This document shows, piece by piece, positions 16,005 through 24,513 of a DNA stretch of 64,000 nucleotides. How positions within the stretch are numbered: the first letter of the stretch is position 1; each line of letters starts with the position of its first letter. The notes under the pieces are model-generated. The model was not told the DNA's origin and made no database searches. It was given only the letters and a program-made list of their open reading frames with translations. This stretch comes from Actinokineospora fastidiosa (GTDB lineage: Bacteria; Actinomycetota; Actinomycetes; Mycobacteriales; Pseudonocardiaceae), in NCBI RefSeq assembly GCF_014648415.1, contig NZ_BMRB01000001.1, forward strand, positions 806,001 through 870,000. The letters run 5' to 3'. A program made the position numbers and the translations under genes.

Positions 16005-17156
16005 ATGAGCACCGAGATCAAGCCCTTCCGGATCGACGTCCCCCAGGCCGACCTCGACGACCTCGCCGACCGGCTCGCCCGCGTCCGCTGGACCGAGGAA
16101 CTGCCCGCCGACCAGGTCACCGACGGCGTGCGGCGCGGCCCGGTCGAGCCCGGATGGGAGTACGGCGTGCCGCTGTCGTACGTCAAGCGCCTCGTCGACC
16201 GCTGGCGCACCGGCTACGACTGGCGGGAGTGGGAGGCGGCGCTGAACGCCTACCCGCAGTTCACGACCGAGATCGACGGCCAGGACATCCACTTCCTGCA
16301 CGTGCGCTCGCCCGAGCCGGACGCGACGCCGCTGATCCTCACCCACGGCTGGCCCAACACGATCGCCGAGTTCCTGGACGTCATCGGCCCGCTGACCGAC
16401 CCGCGCGCCCACGGCGGCGACCCCGCGCAGGCGTTCCACGTCGTCATCCCGTCCCTGCCCGGCTTCGCCTTCAGTGGCCCGACACGGGAGAAGGGCTGGA
16501 ACCGCCACCGCACCGCCCGCGCCTGGGCCGAGCTGATGCGGCGCCTCGGCTACGACCGCTACGGCGCGCACGGCAACGACGCGGGCGCCCTCGTCTCCCC
16601 GGAACTCGGCCGGATCGCGCAGGACCAGGTGATCGGGGTCCACGTCACCCAGCTGTTCTCGTTCCCGTCCGGCGACCCCGCCGAGTTCGAGGGCATGACC
16701 GCAGACGAGCTGGCGCACCTGCAGTTCCTGCAGAGCTTCAACGACGAGATGTCCGCCTTCGCCCAACTGCAGGCGACCAAGCCGCAGAACCTCGCGCACG
16801 CCCTCGCCGACTCCCCCTCGGGCCAGCTCGCCTGGACCGCGCAGCTGCTCGCGGGCACCAGCGACGACCACGTCCTGACCAACGCGACGATCTACTGGCT
16901 GACCAACACCGCCGCTTCATCGGCCCGCTTCTACTACGAGGACCGGCACACCACGCACCCCACCGAGCCGACGACCACCCCGACCGGCCTGGCCAGCTTC
17001 GCCCACGACTTCACCCCGCTGCGGCGCTTCGCCGAACGCGACCACGCGGCCATCGTGTCGTGGAACGAGTACGACCGCGGCGGCCACTGGTCCGCCCAGG
17101 ACGCCCCGGACCTGCTGGTCCAGGACATCCGCGGGTTCTTCGCCGGACTCGGCTGA
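16005..17156 (+). CDS. Epoxide hydrolase (alpha/beta hydrolase with EHN domain)
   Basis: 383 residues. The N-terminal EHN domain (about 4-105; [24 protein letters not shown]) is followed by an alpha/beta-hydrolase fold. HGWP oxyanion motif (114-117), nucleophile D192 in GAHGNDAGA, and the general-base histidine in [10 protein letters not shown] near the C-terminus. This matches the microsomal-type/EHN epoxide hydrolases that open epoxides to diols. Under the divergent WYL regulator; the LLM monooxygenase of that operon could produce the epoxide or oxidised substrate, which is an inference from context. Confidence 0.87.
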   Translation: MSTEIKPFRIDVPQADLDDLADRLARVRWTEELPADQVTDGVRRGPVEPGWEYGVPLSYVKRLVDRWRTGYDWREWEAALNAYPQFTTEIDGQDIHFLHVRSPEPDATPLILTHGWPNTIAEFLDVIGPLTDPRAHGGDPAQAFHVVIPSLPGFAFSGPTREKGWNRHRTARAWAELMRRLGYDRYGAHGNDAGALVSPELGRIAQDQVIGVHVTQLFSFPSGDPAEFEGMTADELAHLQFLQSFNDEMSAFAQLQATKPQNLAHALADSPSGQLAWTAQLLAGTSDDHVLTNATIYWLTNTAASSARFYYEDRHTTHPTEPTTTPTGLASFAHDFTPLRRFAERDHAAIVSWNEYDRGGHWSAQDAPDLLVQDIRGFFAGLG

Positions 17157-17162
17157 CCGCCG

Positions 17163-17194
17163 GGGCCGTGCCGTGAACGACCACGGCACGGCCC
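17163..17194. terminator. Bidirectional terminator between epoxide hydrolase and asparaginase
   Basis: 13-bp perfect stem (GGGCCGTGCCGTG / CACGGCACGGCCC) with a 6-nt loop, exactly between two convergent stops. Confidence 0.8.
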
Positions 17195-17195
17195 G

Positions 17196-18173
17196 TCACG
17201 CGTTCTCGGCGAAGACCGCCCGGACGGCGTCGGTGTCGAACCCGCGGGCGAGCAGGTGGTGCAGCAGGATCCGGGCCTTGTAGGCGTCGAGGAACCCGGC
17301 GGAGATCAGTCCACGCCCCAGCAGATCGGACTCCGAACCGCGGAAGCCGTAGGTGGTCGCGAGCACCGAGCCACCCCCGGTGCGCGACGCCAGCACCACC
17401 GGCATCCGCGCCGCGAGCCCGCTCACCACCTCGACCACACCCTCGGGAACATGCCCCGCGCCGAACGCCGCCACCACGACCCCGTCGACGCGGTCGGCGA
17501 TCGCCTCCAGCACCACGCCCGTGTCGCCCAACACCATGGGAACCACAGCCACGGTGACGTCCCGCGACTCGGCCGACCGCGGCACCGACGTCCGCCTGAC
17601 GGGCCGGTTCACCACCCGCACCCGGCCTTCCACCACATACCCCAACGGCCCGCCGTTGACGGACTGGAACGTCGCACAACTCGACGTGTGCGTCTTCCGA
17701 ACCCGCCGCGCCGCGTGGATCTCGTCGGCGAACACCACCACCGCCCCCAACCCCCGGGCGTCCTCACCGGCGGCGGTCTGGATGGCGGCCAGCAGATTCG
17801 CGGGCCCGTCGGCCCCCGCCAACGTCGGATTGCGCATAGCCCCCGTGACCACGACGGGCTCATCGCGCGAGAGCAGGAGGTCGAGCAGGAACGCGGTCTC
17901 CTCGATGGTGTCCGTCCCCTGCGTCACCACGACACCCGCGGAGCACTTCTCGATCTCGGCCGCCACCGCGTAGACGTCGGCGAGCGACACCGCCGCCCCC
18001 GGCACCCGCCGGAAGTCCCGCACCTCGACCGAGATCCCCGTCTCCGCCAAGCCAGGCACGGCCGCCACCAACTGCCGGGCCGACAACGCGGGCACCACCC
18101 CACCCGGCCCATCCGCCGTCATCGCGATGGTCCCGCCAAGCCCGAACACCACAACCCGTGAATCGCCAGCCAC
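17196..18173 (-). CDS. L-asparaginase (asparaginase/glutaminase family)
   Basis: 325 residues from the second of two adjacent GTG codons, chosen for the GGGAGG 6 nt upstream; a longer frame begins at 18206. Both active-site threonine motifs are present: GLGGTIAMT near the N-terminus and VVTQGTDTIEETA about 75 residues later. The later lysine region reads VTGAMRNPTLAGADGPANL. The protein hydrolyses asparagine to aspartate and ammonia. No signal peptide, so probably cytoplasmic. Length is typical of bacterial asparaginases. Confidence 0.88.
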   Translation of the reverse strand: MAGDSRVVVFGLGGTIAMTADGPGGVVPALSARQLVAAVPGLAETGISVEVRDFRRVPGAAVSLADVYAVAAEIEKCSAGVVVTQGTDTIEETAFLLDLLLSRDEPVVVTGAMRNPTLAGADGPANLLAAIQTAAGEDARGLGAVVVFADEIHAARRVRKTHTSSCATFQSVNGGPLGYVVEGRVRVVNRPVRRTSVPRSAESRDVTVAVVPMVLGDTGVVLEAIADRVDGVVVAAFGAGHVPEGVVEVVSGLAARMPVVLASRTGGGSVLATTYGFRGSESDLLGRGLISAGFLDAYKARILLHHLLARGFDTDAVRAVFAENA

Positions 18174-18222
18174 CACTGTCCTCCCGCCCGAAGGGATCCC
18201 CGTCACACCCCCAAGACGAGAC

Positions 18223-18255
18223 CAGGGCCCGTTCCGTTTCCGGAACCGGGCCCTG
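18223..18255 (-). terminator. Terminator downstream of tRNA-Arg
   Basis: Hairpin with a 9-bp outer stem (CAGGGCCCG/CGGGCCCTG) and 5-bp inner stem (TTCCG/CGGAA), one bulged base. It lies 18 bp after the tRNA-Arg 3' end on the minus strand. Confidence 0.65.
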
Positions 18256-18272
18256 ACCTGGACTTGCTGTTG

Positions 18273-18345
18273 CGCGCCCGAAGGGATTCGAACCCCTAAC
18301 CTTCTGATCCGTAGTCAGATGCTCTATCCGTTGAGCTACGGGCGC
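18273..18345 (-). tRNA. tRNA-Arg (anticodon ACG)
   Basis: 73-nt cloverleaf: acceptor GCGCCCG/CGGGCGC, anticodon stem TCTGA/TCAGA with loop CTACGGA (anticodon ACG, read as ICG), T loop TTCGAAT. The 3' CCA is not encoded. It is probably transcribed from the tRNA-Ser promoter upstream, as none is evident in the 34-bp gap. Confidence 0.95.
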
Positions 18346-18357
18346 ATGTTCAGTTGT

Positions 18358-18375
18358 CACCCGGCGAGCCGGGTG
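18358..18375 (-). terminator. Hairpin between the two tRNA genes
   Basis: 8-bp perfect stem CACCCGGC/GCCGGGTG with a 2-nt loop in the spacer between tRNA-Ser and tRNA-Arg. It may be a processing signal or weak terminator. Confidence 0.45.
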
Positions 18376-18379
18376 TCAG

Positions 18380-18469
18380 CGGAGGCTCCGGGATTTGAAC
18401 CCGGGAGGGGCGATAAACCCCAACCGCATTAGCAGTGCGGCGCCATAGACCAGACTAGGCGAAGCCTCC
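18380..18469 (-). tRNA. tRNA-Ser (anticodon GCT)
   Basis: 90-nt class-II tRNA: acceptor GGAGGCT/AGCCTCC, discriminator G, anticodon stem CCGCA/TGCGG with loop CTGCTAA (anticodon GCT), long variable arm, T loop TTCAAAT. CCA not encoded. Confidence 0.95.
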
Positions 18470-18493
18470 CGGGGCCCCAGGCCGCTGGCGGTA

Positions 18494-18523
18494 AGACTAC
18501 ACAGGGGGTGTCCGCCAGGGCAA
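18494..18523 (-). promoter_or_regulatory. Promoter of the tRNA-Ser/tRNA-Arg unit
   Basis: On the minus strand: -35 TTGCCC (18518-18523), 18-bp spacer, -10 TAGTCT (18494-18499), about 25 nt before the tRNA-Ser 5' end. Confidence 0.55.
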
Positions 18524-18675
18524 AACGCCCCCCTCCTCTTCGATTGTGCGCAGGTCAGGGGCCAGGTGGCGGGCACCATGGGCCGGGTGGGGGATATGGG
18601 GGTCGCGGACACTCCGGGAACCGGCTCCTCGGCACTAGAGTCGCGACTGCCACACCCAGAAGGAGGGGCAACGAG

Positions 18676-19440
18676 ATGGACAAAGTCGTCCGCAGCGCTG
18701 CTGAGGCGGTCGCCGACATCGCGGACAACGCGAGCTTGGCGGTGGGCGGGTTCGGGTTGTGCGGGATACCCAGCGAGCTGATCAAAGCGCTGCTCGACAA
18801 GGGCGTCACGGGGCTGGACGTGACGTCCAACAACTGCGGCGTCGACGAGTGGGGGCTCGGACTGCTCCTGCGCGAGCGGCGGATCGCGCGGATGACCAGT
18901 TCCTACGTCGGGGAGAACAAGGAGTTCGCCCGGCAGTACCTCTCCGGGGAGCTGGAGGTGGAGCTGACGCCGCAGGGCACGCTGGCCGAGCGGCTGCGGG
19001 CGGGCGGCACCGGCATCCCCGCCTTCTTCACCCGCACCGGCGTCGGCACGCAGGTCGCCGACGGCGGGGTGCCGTGGAAGTACGACGGCGACGGCGGCGT
19101 CGCCGTGGCCTCCCCGCCGAAGGAGGTGCGGGAGTTCGACGGCCTGGAGTACGTCATGGAGCGGGCGATCGTCACCGACTTCGCCCTGGTCCGGGCGTGG
19201 AAGGGCGACCGGCACGGCAACCTGGTGTTCCACGCGTCCGCGCGGAACTTCAACCCGCTGTGCGCGATGGCGGGACGGATCAGCATCGCCGAGGTCGAGC
19301 ACCTGGTCGAGCCGGGCGAGATCGAGCCGGACGAGGTGCACCTGCCGGGGATCTTCGTGCAGCGGGTGGTCCCGCTGACGCCCGAGCAGGCCGCCGACAA
19401 GCGCGTCGAGCGCCGGACCGTCCGCCAGAAGGGGGCATGA
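18676..19440 (+). CDS. scoA: 3-oxoacid CoA-transferase subunit A
   Basis: 254 residues from the ATG preceded by AGGAGG. It begins with the family pattern [35 protein letters not shown] and ends with [11 protein letters not shown], as in SCOT/ScoA-type alpha subunits. With subunit B, 2 bp downstream, it moves CoA from succinyl-CoA to a 3-oxoacid such as acetoacetate. Length is standard. A candidate -10 (TAGAGT, 18636-18641) gives a leader of about 25 nt. Confidence 0.92.
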   Translation: MDKVVRSAAEAVADIADNASLAVGGFGLCGIPSELIKALLDKGVTGLDVTSNNCGVDEWGLGLLLRERRIARMTSSYVGENKEFARQYLSGELEVELTPQGTLAERLRAGGTGIPAFFTRTGVGTQVADGGVPWKYDGDGGVAVASPPKEVREFDGLEYVMERAIVTDFALVRAWKGDRHGNLVFHASARNFNPLCAMAGRISIAEVEHLVEPGEIEPDEVHLPGIFVQRVVPLTPEQAADKRVERRTVRQKGA

Positions 19441-19441
19441 C

Positions 19442-20095
<654 letters not shown>

Positions 20096-20101
20096 GCGAG
20101 T

Positions 20102-20125
20102 GGGGCGGGCGGGTCCGCCCGCCCC
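20102..20125. terminator. Terminator between scoB and the dienelactone-hydrolase-like gene
   Basis: 11-bp perfect GC stem (GGGGCGGGCGG/CCGCCCGCCCC) with a 2-nt loop between convergent stops. Confidence 0.7.
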
Positions 20126-20129
20126 CTCC

Positions 20130-20795
20130 TCAGCGCAGGTGGGCGTCGAACCAGTTCAGCGCCCGGTGCCAGGCCTCGGCCGCGCCGGTCTCGAACGGGA
20201 AGCGCACGACGTCGGTGGCCACCTGGGCCGAGCCCGCCGCGTCGCGGAGCTTCTCGACCTCCTCGGCGCTGGGGCTCTCGACGTCGGAGCGGTAGAGCCC
20301 CAGCCACGGCACGCGCAGCTCCCCCGCGACCTCGACGAGGGCGGGCAGGCCGTTCGACAGCGGCTCCAGGATGCCGCCGCCCGCGACCGTGACGGCCGCG
20401 CCGATGTCCCGCCGGGCGGCCACGACCAGCGCGACGGCGCCGCCGAGCTCGAAACCGATGACGCCGATGCGGTCGAGCGCCACCTCGCGGGCGGCCAGCC
20501 ACGCGAAGCCGATGTCGGTCGCGGCCAGCACCGAGTCCCCGGACAGGGCGCTGACCTTGTCGCGGGCCTCCTCCTCGGCGACCTCGTGCGACCCCGACGG
20601 GTACAGGTGCGGCACGACCACCAGCCAGCCCTCGCTCGCCAGGCCCGCGACCATGCCGATGACGGTGTCGGTGATGCCGCGGGACTCGTGCAGCACGACC
20701 AGCCCGCCGCGCACCACCCCGTCCGGTTCGGCGTACGTCAGCCGCAGGGCGCGGCCGTCGTCGAGCCGGAAGTCCGCTGTGTGGGTCTGAGCCAT
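20130..20795 (-). CDS. Dienelactone-hydrolase-family protein lacking the usual nucleophile
   Basis: 221 residues from the ATG at 20795 (an upstream ATG at 20852 would add 19 residues). The alpha/beta-hydrolase layout of DLH proteins is clear: GGLVVLHESRG (about 30-40), EGWLVVVPHLYP, and the elbow RIGVIGFELGGAVAL (about 109-123). In active DLH the elbow reads G-x-C-x-G-G; here the nucleophile position is Glu116. The usual HGF histidine near the C-terminus is also not obvious (FETGAAEAWHRAL). It may be a non-catalytic or altered hydrolase. Convergent with scoB. Confidence 0.75.
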   Translation of the reverse strand: MAQTHTADFRLDDGRALRLTYAEPDGVVRGGLVVLHESRGITDTVIGMVAGLASEGWLVVVPHLYPSGSHEVAEEEARDKVSALSGDSVLAATDIGFAWLAAREVALDRIGVIGFELGGAVALVVAARRDIGAAVTVAGGGILEPLSNGLPALVEVAGELRVPWLGLYRSDVESPSAEEVEKLRDAAGSAQVATDVVRFPFETGAAEAWHRALNWFDAHLR

Positions 20796-20906
20796 ACCCC
20801 ACCCAACCATGCTGGGGTGAACACCAGTCAACGTGATCACCCGCTCACTCATTGTGGCGTACTAGTTTGCGGGTAGCGTCACCACGCGACGGACGAGGAG
20901 CTGTGT

Positions 20907-21968
20907 ATGAGCGTGCGAACCCGCGCCGACCTGGCCGCACTGCCCGGCTACGTGCCCGGCCGCAGCATCCCCGGGGCGGTGAAACTGGCCAGCAACGAGG
21001 TCTCGCTCGGGCCGCTGCCCAGTGTCGTGGCGGCGGTGGCCGAGGCCGCGGGCCGGATCAACCGCTACCCGGACAGCGGGGCGGGCGAGCTGGTGGCGCG
21101 GCTGGCGGCGAAGCTGGGCGTGACTGAGGCCCAGGTCTCGGTGGGCTGCGGCTCGGTGACCCTGTGCCAGCAGCTGGTGCAGGCGACCTGCACCGCGGAC
21201 GACGATGTGCTGTTCGGCTGGCGGTCGTTCGAGGCGTACCCGATCATCACCCAGGTCGTCGGCGCCGGTCAGACCCGGGTCCCGCTGACCGCCGACCAGG
21301 CGCTCGACATCGACGCGATGGCGGCGGCCGTCACCGGCAAGACGCGGCTGGCGTTCGTCTGCACGCCGAACAACCCCACCGGGACGGCGCTGACCAAGCC
21401 GGAGCTGGACCGCTTCTTCGACGCGGTGCCCGAGGACGTCCTCGTGGTCATCGACGAGGCGTACCGGGAGTTCGTGGACGACCCGTCCGTGCCCGACGGC
21501 GTCGAGGTGGCCAAGGAGCAGTGGGCGCGCGGGCGGGACAACGTCGCGGTGCTGCGCACGTTCTCCAAGGCGTACGGCCTCGCCGGGCTGCGGGTGGGCT
21601 ACCTGGTGGCCCCGGACGCGGTGACCGACGCGGTGCGCAAGGTGTTCGTGCCGTTCGGGGTGAACGCGCTGGCGCAGGTGGCGGCCCTGGCGTCGCTGGA
21701 CGCCGAGGACGAGCTGCTGGCCCGCTGCCGCGACATCGTCGCCGAGCGCGCCCGGGTGCGCGCGGCGCTGCTGGAGCTGGGCTACACCGTCCCGGTGTCG
21801 CAGGCCAACTTCGTGTGGCTGCCGCTGGGCGAGCGCACGGCGGCGTTCAACGAGCACTGCCTGGAGAACAAGGTCGTGGTGCGCGCGTTCGCGGGCGACG
21901 GCGCGCGGGTCACCATCGGCACGCCGGAGGAGAACGACCTGTTCCTGGCGGCGGCGAAGTCGTTCTGA
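20907..21968 (+). CDS. hisC: Histidinol-phosphate/aromatic aminotransferase (HisC type)
   Basis: 353 residues, class-II fold-type-I PLP enzyme. Substrate and cofactor motifs: VKLASNEVSLGP (about 24-35), CTPNNPTGTAL, VIDEAYREF, and the PLP lysine in RTFSKAYGLAGLRVGYL. It ends with a FAGDGARVTIGTPEEN motif. This is the HisC2/Rv3772-like (also called Pat) group, transaminating histidinol-phosphate or aromatic 2-oxoacids. ATG start with GAGGAG 7 nt upstream. In M. tuberculosis the equivalent gene also lies in the same broad region as the galactan genes. Confidence 0.87.
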   Translation: MSVRTRADLAALPGYVPGRSIPGAVKLASNEVSLGPLPSVVAAVAEAAGRINRYPDSGAGELVARLAAKLGVTEAQVSVGCGSVTLCQQLVQATCTADDDVLFGWRSFEAYPIITQVVGAGQTRVPLTADQALDIDAMAAAVTGKTRLAFVCTPNNPTGTALTKPELDRFFDAVPEDVLVVIDEAYREFVDDPSVPDGVEVAKEQWARGRDNVAVLRTFSKAYGLAGLRVGYLVAPDAVTDAVRKVFVPFGVNALAQVAALASLDAEDELLARCRDIVAERARVRAALLELGYTVPVSQANFVWLPLGERTAAFNEHCLENKVVVRAFAGDGARVTIGTPEENDLFLAAAKSF

Positions 21969-21975
21969 CCGGGGG

Positions 21976-22002
21976 GTGGAGCGTCCTTCGTGGACGCTCC
22001 AC
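21976..22002. terminator. Bidirectional terminator
   Basis: 11-bp perfect stem (GTGGAGCGTCC/GGACGCTCCAC), loop TTCGT, between the convergent aminotransferase and TSUP genes. Confidence 0.8.
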
Positions 22003-22755
22003 TCACGCCAGCAGTTGGACGATCGCGGCGATGCCGACGACGACGATCACGCCGCGCAGCACGGTCGGCGAGAGCCTGCGGCCCACCTTGGCCCCGATGA
22101 GCCCGCCGATGACCGCGCCGACGGCGATGAGCGCCACGGCGAGCCAGGCGACCTCGGCGACGAAGATGAACACGATGCCCGAGGCCAGGTTCACGATCGC
22201 GGCGAGCACGTTCTTGATGCCGTTGATCCGCTGCAGGCTCTCGTCCATCAGGATGCCCATGATGGCCAGCAGCAGAACCCCTTGCGCCGCCCCGAAATAG
22301 CCGCCGTAGATGCCCGTGGCGAAGACGGCGAACAACAGCCCGACCCCGCCGTGGACGTGCACTTCGGACTGCCGCTCGCCGAGCTTGCGCGCCAACCACG
22401 GCTGCGCGACGACGAGCACCAGCGCCACCACGATCAACACGGGCACGATCGCCTCGAACGCCGACGGCGGCAGCACGAGCAGCAACACCGCACCGACGAG
22501 CCCGCCGATCAGGGATGCCGTGCCCATCCGAAGCAGCCGCCCGCGCTGCCCGGCGAGCTCATGCCGATACCCGATCGCCCCGGTCACCGAGCCGGGCACG
22601 AGCCCCAACGAGTTCGACACGTTCGCCACCACCGGCGGATACCCGACCGCCAACAGCACCGGGAAGGTGACCAGCGTGCCGGAGCCGACGACGGTGTTGA
22701 TGCCGCCAGCGAACACCCCGGCCAGCACCACACCCAGCGCTTCCCAGACGGTCAC
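22003..22755 (-). CDS. TSUP-family membrane exporter (TauE/SafE)
   Basis: 250 residues, about eight membrane helices in two homologous halves. N-terminal motif AGVFAGGINTVVGSGTLVTFPVLL and second-half motif GIYGGYFGAAQGVLLLA, both with the small-residue GG signature of sulfite exporter TauE/SafE proteins. These move sulfite, sulfoacetate or related organosulfur anions. The GTG start has no ribosome site; its first bases overlap the stop of a 6-codon upstream ORF (GTGA), suggesting coupled translation. Confidence 0.85.
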   Translation of the reverse strand: MTVWEALGVVLAGVFAGGINTVVGSGTLVTFPVLLAVGYPPVVANVSNSLGLVPGSVTGAIGYRHELAGQRGRLLRMGTASLIGGLVGAVLLLVLPPSAFEAIVPVLIVVALVLVVAQPWLARKLGERQSEVHVHGGVGLLFAVFATGIYGGYFGAAQGVLLLAIMGILMDESLQRINGIKNVLAAIVNLASGIVFIFVAEVAWLAVALIAVGAVIGGLIGAKVGRRLSPTVLRGVIVVVGIAAIVQLLA

Positions 22756-22772
22756 CGGTTTCGTCCCATCAT
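22752..22772 (-). CDS. Candidate leaderless 6-codon upstream ORF (MMGRNR)
   Basis: TAAGGT-N6-ATG places a leaderless start at 22772. The frame reads Met-Met-Gly-Arg-Asn-Arg-stop, and its TGA overlaps the GTG of the TSUP exporter as GTGA. The exporter frame has no other visible translation signal, so this uORF could deliver ribosomes to it. Resembles in plan the leaderless regulatory uORFs described in mycobacteria. Not demonstrated. Confidence 0.4.
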   Translation of the reverse strand: MMGRNR

Positions 22773-22778
22773 CGGCCG

Positions 22779-22784
22779 ACCTTA
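22779..22784 (-). promoter_or_regulatory. Leaderless-type -10 (TAAGGT) before the TSUP uORF
   Basis: TAAGGT on the minus strand is 6 nt from the uORF ATG at 22772 and about 23 nt from the exporter GTG. Confidence 0.45.
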
Positions 22785-22931
22785 TCCCGAGGCGGGCACC
22801 CAGCCCCGGTGAAACCGGTCACCGCCGGGAGCCTACCGCCGGTCGGGGGAACCACTCGAATCCGCGGCAACCTCGGGGCGGTGTCGCGCGTGTCCTCTGC
22901 GACATGGGCTTTGACGAGGGGGAGGAATGAA

Positions 22932-23420
22932 GTGGAGGACTTCGCGGAGTTCGTCAGAACCGCGATGCCCGGGCTGCTCCGCTACGGGCACGCGCTGACC
23001 GGGAACCCGCACGACGGCGCCGATCTGGTCCAGACCGTGCTGGAGAAGACCGGGGCGCGCTGGTCGTCGGTCGCACGGCGGACGGGGGACCCGCTCGCCT
23101 ACGTGCGCCGGGCGATGGCCAACGCGCACGTCAGCCGGTGGCGGCGGATCCGCAGGGAGAACCTGGTCGCCGACATCCCGGAGACGCCCGCGGCGCGGGA
23201 GCGCTACGCGTTCGAGGACGAACCGCTCTGGGACGCGCTGCGGGCGCTGCCCGCCCGACAGCGGGCGGTGGTCGTGCTCCGGTTCTACGAGGGTCTGTCC
23301 GAGGCGGAGATCGCCCACACCCTCGGTGTGACGGCGGGAACGGTCAAAAGCCAGGCCAGCAAGGCCATGACGACACTGCGCGGCAGGCTCGCCGCGTTCG
23401 CTGAGGGGAGGGCGATGTGA
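22932..23420 (+). CDS. SigE-family RNA polymerase sigma factor
   Basis: 162 residues from the GTG with GGAGGA 5 nt upstream; longer forms are not supported. Region 2 (about 3-70; FAEFVRTAMPGLLRYGHALTG, NPHDGADLVQTVLEK) and region 4 (about 100-150; LPARQRAVVVLRFYEGLSEAEIAHTLGVTAGTVKS) match the short SigE-type group of actinobacterial sigma-70 proteins. The next gene overlaps by GTGA and encodes a membrane protein, the usual place for an anti-sigma or sensor partner. Confidence 0.88.
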   Translation: MEDFAEFVRTAMPGLLRYGHALTGNPHDGADLVQTVLEKTGARWSSVARRTGDPLAYVRRAMANAHVSRWRRIRRENLVADIPETPAARERYAFEDEPLWDALRALPARQRAVVVLRFYEGLSEAEIAHTLGVTAGTVKSQASKAMTTLRGRLAAFAEGRAM

Positions 23421-24226
23421 TTCTCGACGACGAGCTGCGGCGGCTGTTCAACGACGACCGGCTCGACGTGCCGGTCCAGCCGGGCGCGACCGATGCGGTG
23501 CTGGCAGGCGCGCGCCGCGTCCGCAGAAGGCGCACCGCGGCCGCGGTGGGCGGCGCGATGGCGGTGGCCGTGGTGATCGTGGGCGGCGTGGCGTTCGGGG
23601 CCGGGCGCCCCGAATCCATGGTCCCCGCGACCGAGACCACGGCGCCGATGACGACCACCTCGCAGGTGGCGCCCAGCACGACCACCGCGCCGACGGTCGA
23701 CTCCACGACCGCGAAGGCGACGACGGGGACGGCCCCGACGAAGTCCACCGGAACGTCGGTGGTGCGGCAGACGGGGACGAAGACGGCTCCGCCCCCGGCG
23801 GCCCGCGTCCTCGGCCCGGACGGCCTCGGCGCGCTCAAGCTGGGCATGACCTACGAGCAGGCGATGGCCACAGGCGCCCTGGTCCAGGACGACCCACCCG
23901 TCGAGGGATGCGGCGGGTACAACCTCAGGAGCCACCCGAAGGAGAACGGCTTCAGCGTCGGAATCACCCCCGAGCTGGGCGTCGCGGCCATCTTCCTCAC
24001 CCCGCAGGTCCGCACCCCCGAGGGCATCCGCCTCGGCTCCCCGGTCGAGGACTTCTTCACCGCCTACCCGGCGGCGGAAGCCCAGCGCGACTCCTACCGC
24101 GAGCACTACCAGATCGTCATCCCGGTCCCGGGCAACGACAGGGCGATCTACCACCTCGTGGGAACCGCGGACGGCAAGGTCGGCTCGCTGGCCCTGGCCC
24201 TGCGCGACCACGGCTGCTTCGGCTGA
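23417..24226 (+). CDS. Membrane-anchored partner of the SigE-family sigma factor
   Basis: 269 residues. A short cytoplasmic N-terminus (1-38; MILDDELRRLFNDDRLDVPV ... RRVRRRR), one membrane helix (about 39-60), a Thr/Pro-rich extracellular linker (about 70-125), and a globular external domain (about 130-269; GPDGLGALKLGMTYEQAMATG, GCGGYNLRS, DHGCFG) with cysteines that may pair. No zinc-binding HxxxCxxC anti-sigma motif is present. GTG start overlaps the sigma stop. It could act as anti-sigma or signal sensor through the cytoplasmic tail; that is inference from coupling and topology. Confidence 0.7.
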   Translation: MILDDELRRLFNDDRLDVPVQPGATDAVLAGARRVRRRRTAAAVGGAMAVAVVIVGGVAFGAGRPESMVPATETTAPMTTTSQVAPSTTTAPTVDSTTAKATTGTAPTKSTGTSVVRQTGTKTAPPPAARVLGPDGLGALKLGMTYEQAMATGALVQDDPPVEGCGGYNLRSHPKENGFSVGITPELGVAAIFLTPQVRTPEGIRLGSPVEDFFTAYPAAEAQRDSYREHYQIVIPVPGNDRAIYHLVGTADGKVGSLALALRDHGCFG

Positions 24227-24235
24227 CGATCACAT

Positions 24236-24272
24236 CTGTTGGGCCGGTGTCCTCGCGGGCACCGGCCCACAG
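24236..24272. terminator. Terminator after the sigma-factor operon
   Basis: 10-bp core stem (TGGGCCGGTG/CACCGGCCCA) extended by CTGT/ACAG with a bulge, loop 10 nt. It can also serve the tRNA-Ser read from the other strand. Confidence 0.65.
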
Positions 24273-24386
24273 ACGTATCGCAGTAGGCCGCGCATGCTTT
24301 GAGGAGATGTCGCCGCATTCCGAAGTGGACTGCAACCCCAAGTGCCACGGAGCGGCGCCAATGGCGAAACCCCGTGGCCGAACTGG

Positions 24387-24471
24387 CGGAGGCGGAGGGA
24401 TTTGAACCCCCGGACGGTTGCCCGTCTTCCGCTTTCAAGGCGGATGCATTCGGCCGCTCTGCCACGCCTCC
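24387..24471 (-). tRNA. tRNA-Ser (anticodon TGA)
   Basis: 85-nt class-II tRNA: acceptor GGAGGCG/CGCCTCC, discriminator G, anticodon stem TCCGC/GCGGA with loop CTTGAAA (anticodon TGA), variable arm around GACGGGCAACCGTC, T loop TTCAAAT. CCA not encoded. Confidence 0.94.
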
Positions 24472-24483
24472 CGGTGTGGGTTC

Positions 24484-24513
24484 AGCCTAGAGGGCGGGGT
24501 CAGGACAGGTCGA
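24484..24513 (-). promoter_or_regulatory. Promoter of tRNA-Ser(TGA), inside the 3' end of the MarR gene
   Basis: Minus strand: TCGACC (24508-24513), 18-bp spacer, TAGGCT (24484-24489), about 13 nt before the tRNA. It overlaps the last codons of the upstream MarR gene. Confidence 0.45.

Noticed and set aside
18273-18469. tRNA genes as integration sites for a mobile element
   Set aside because: No integrase, excisionase or duplicated tRNA 3' end is found within the window; gene content on both sides looks like core chromosome.
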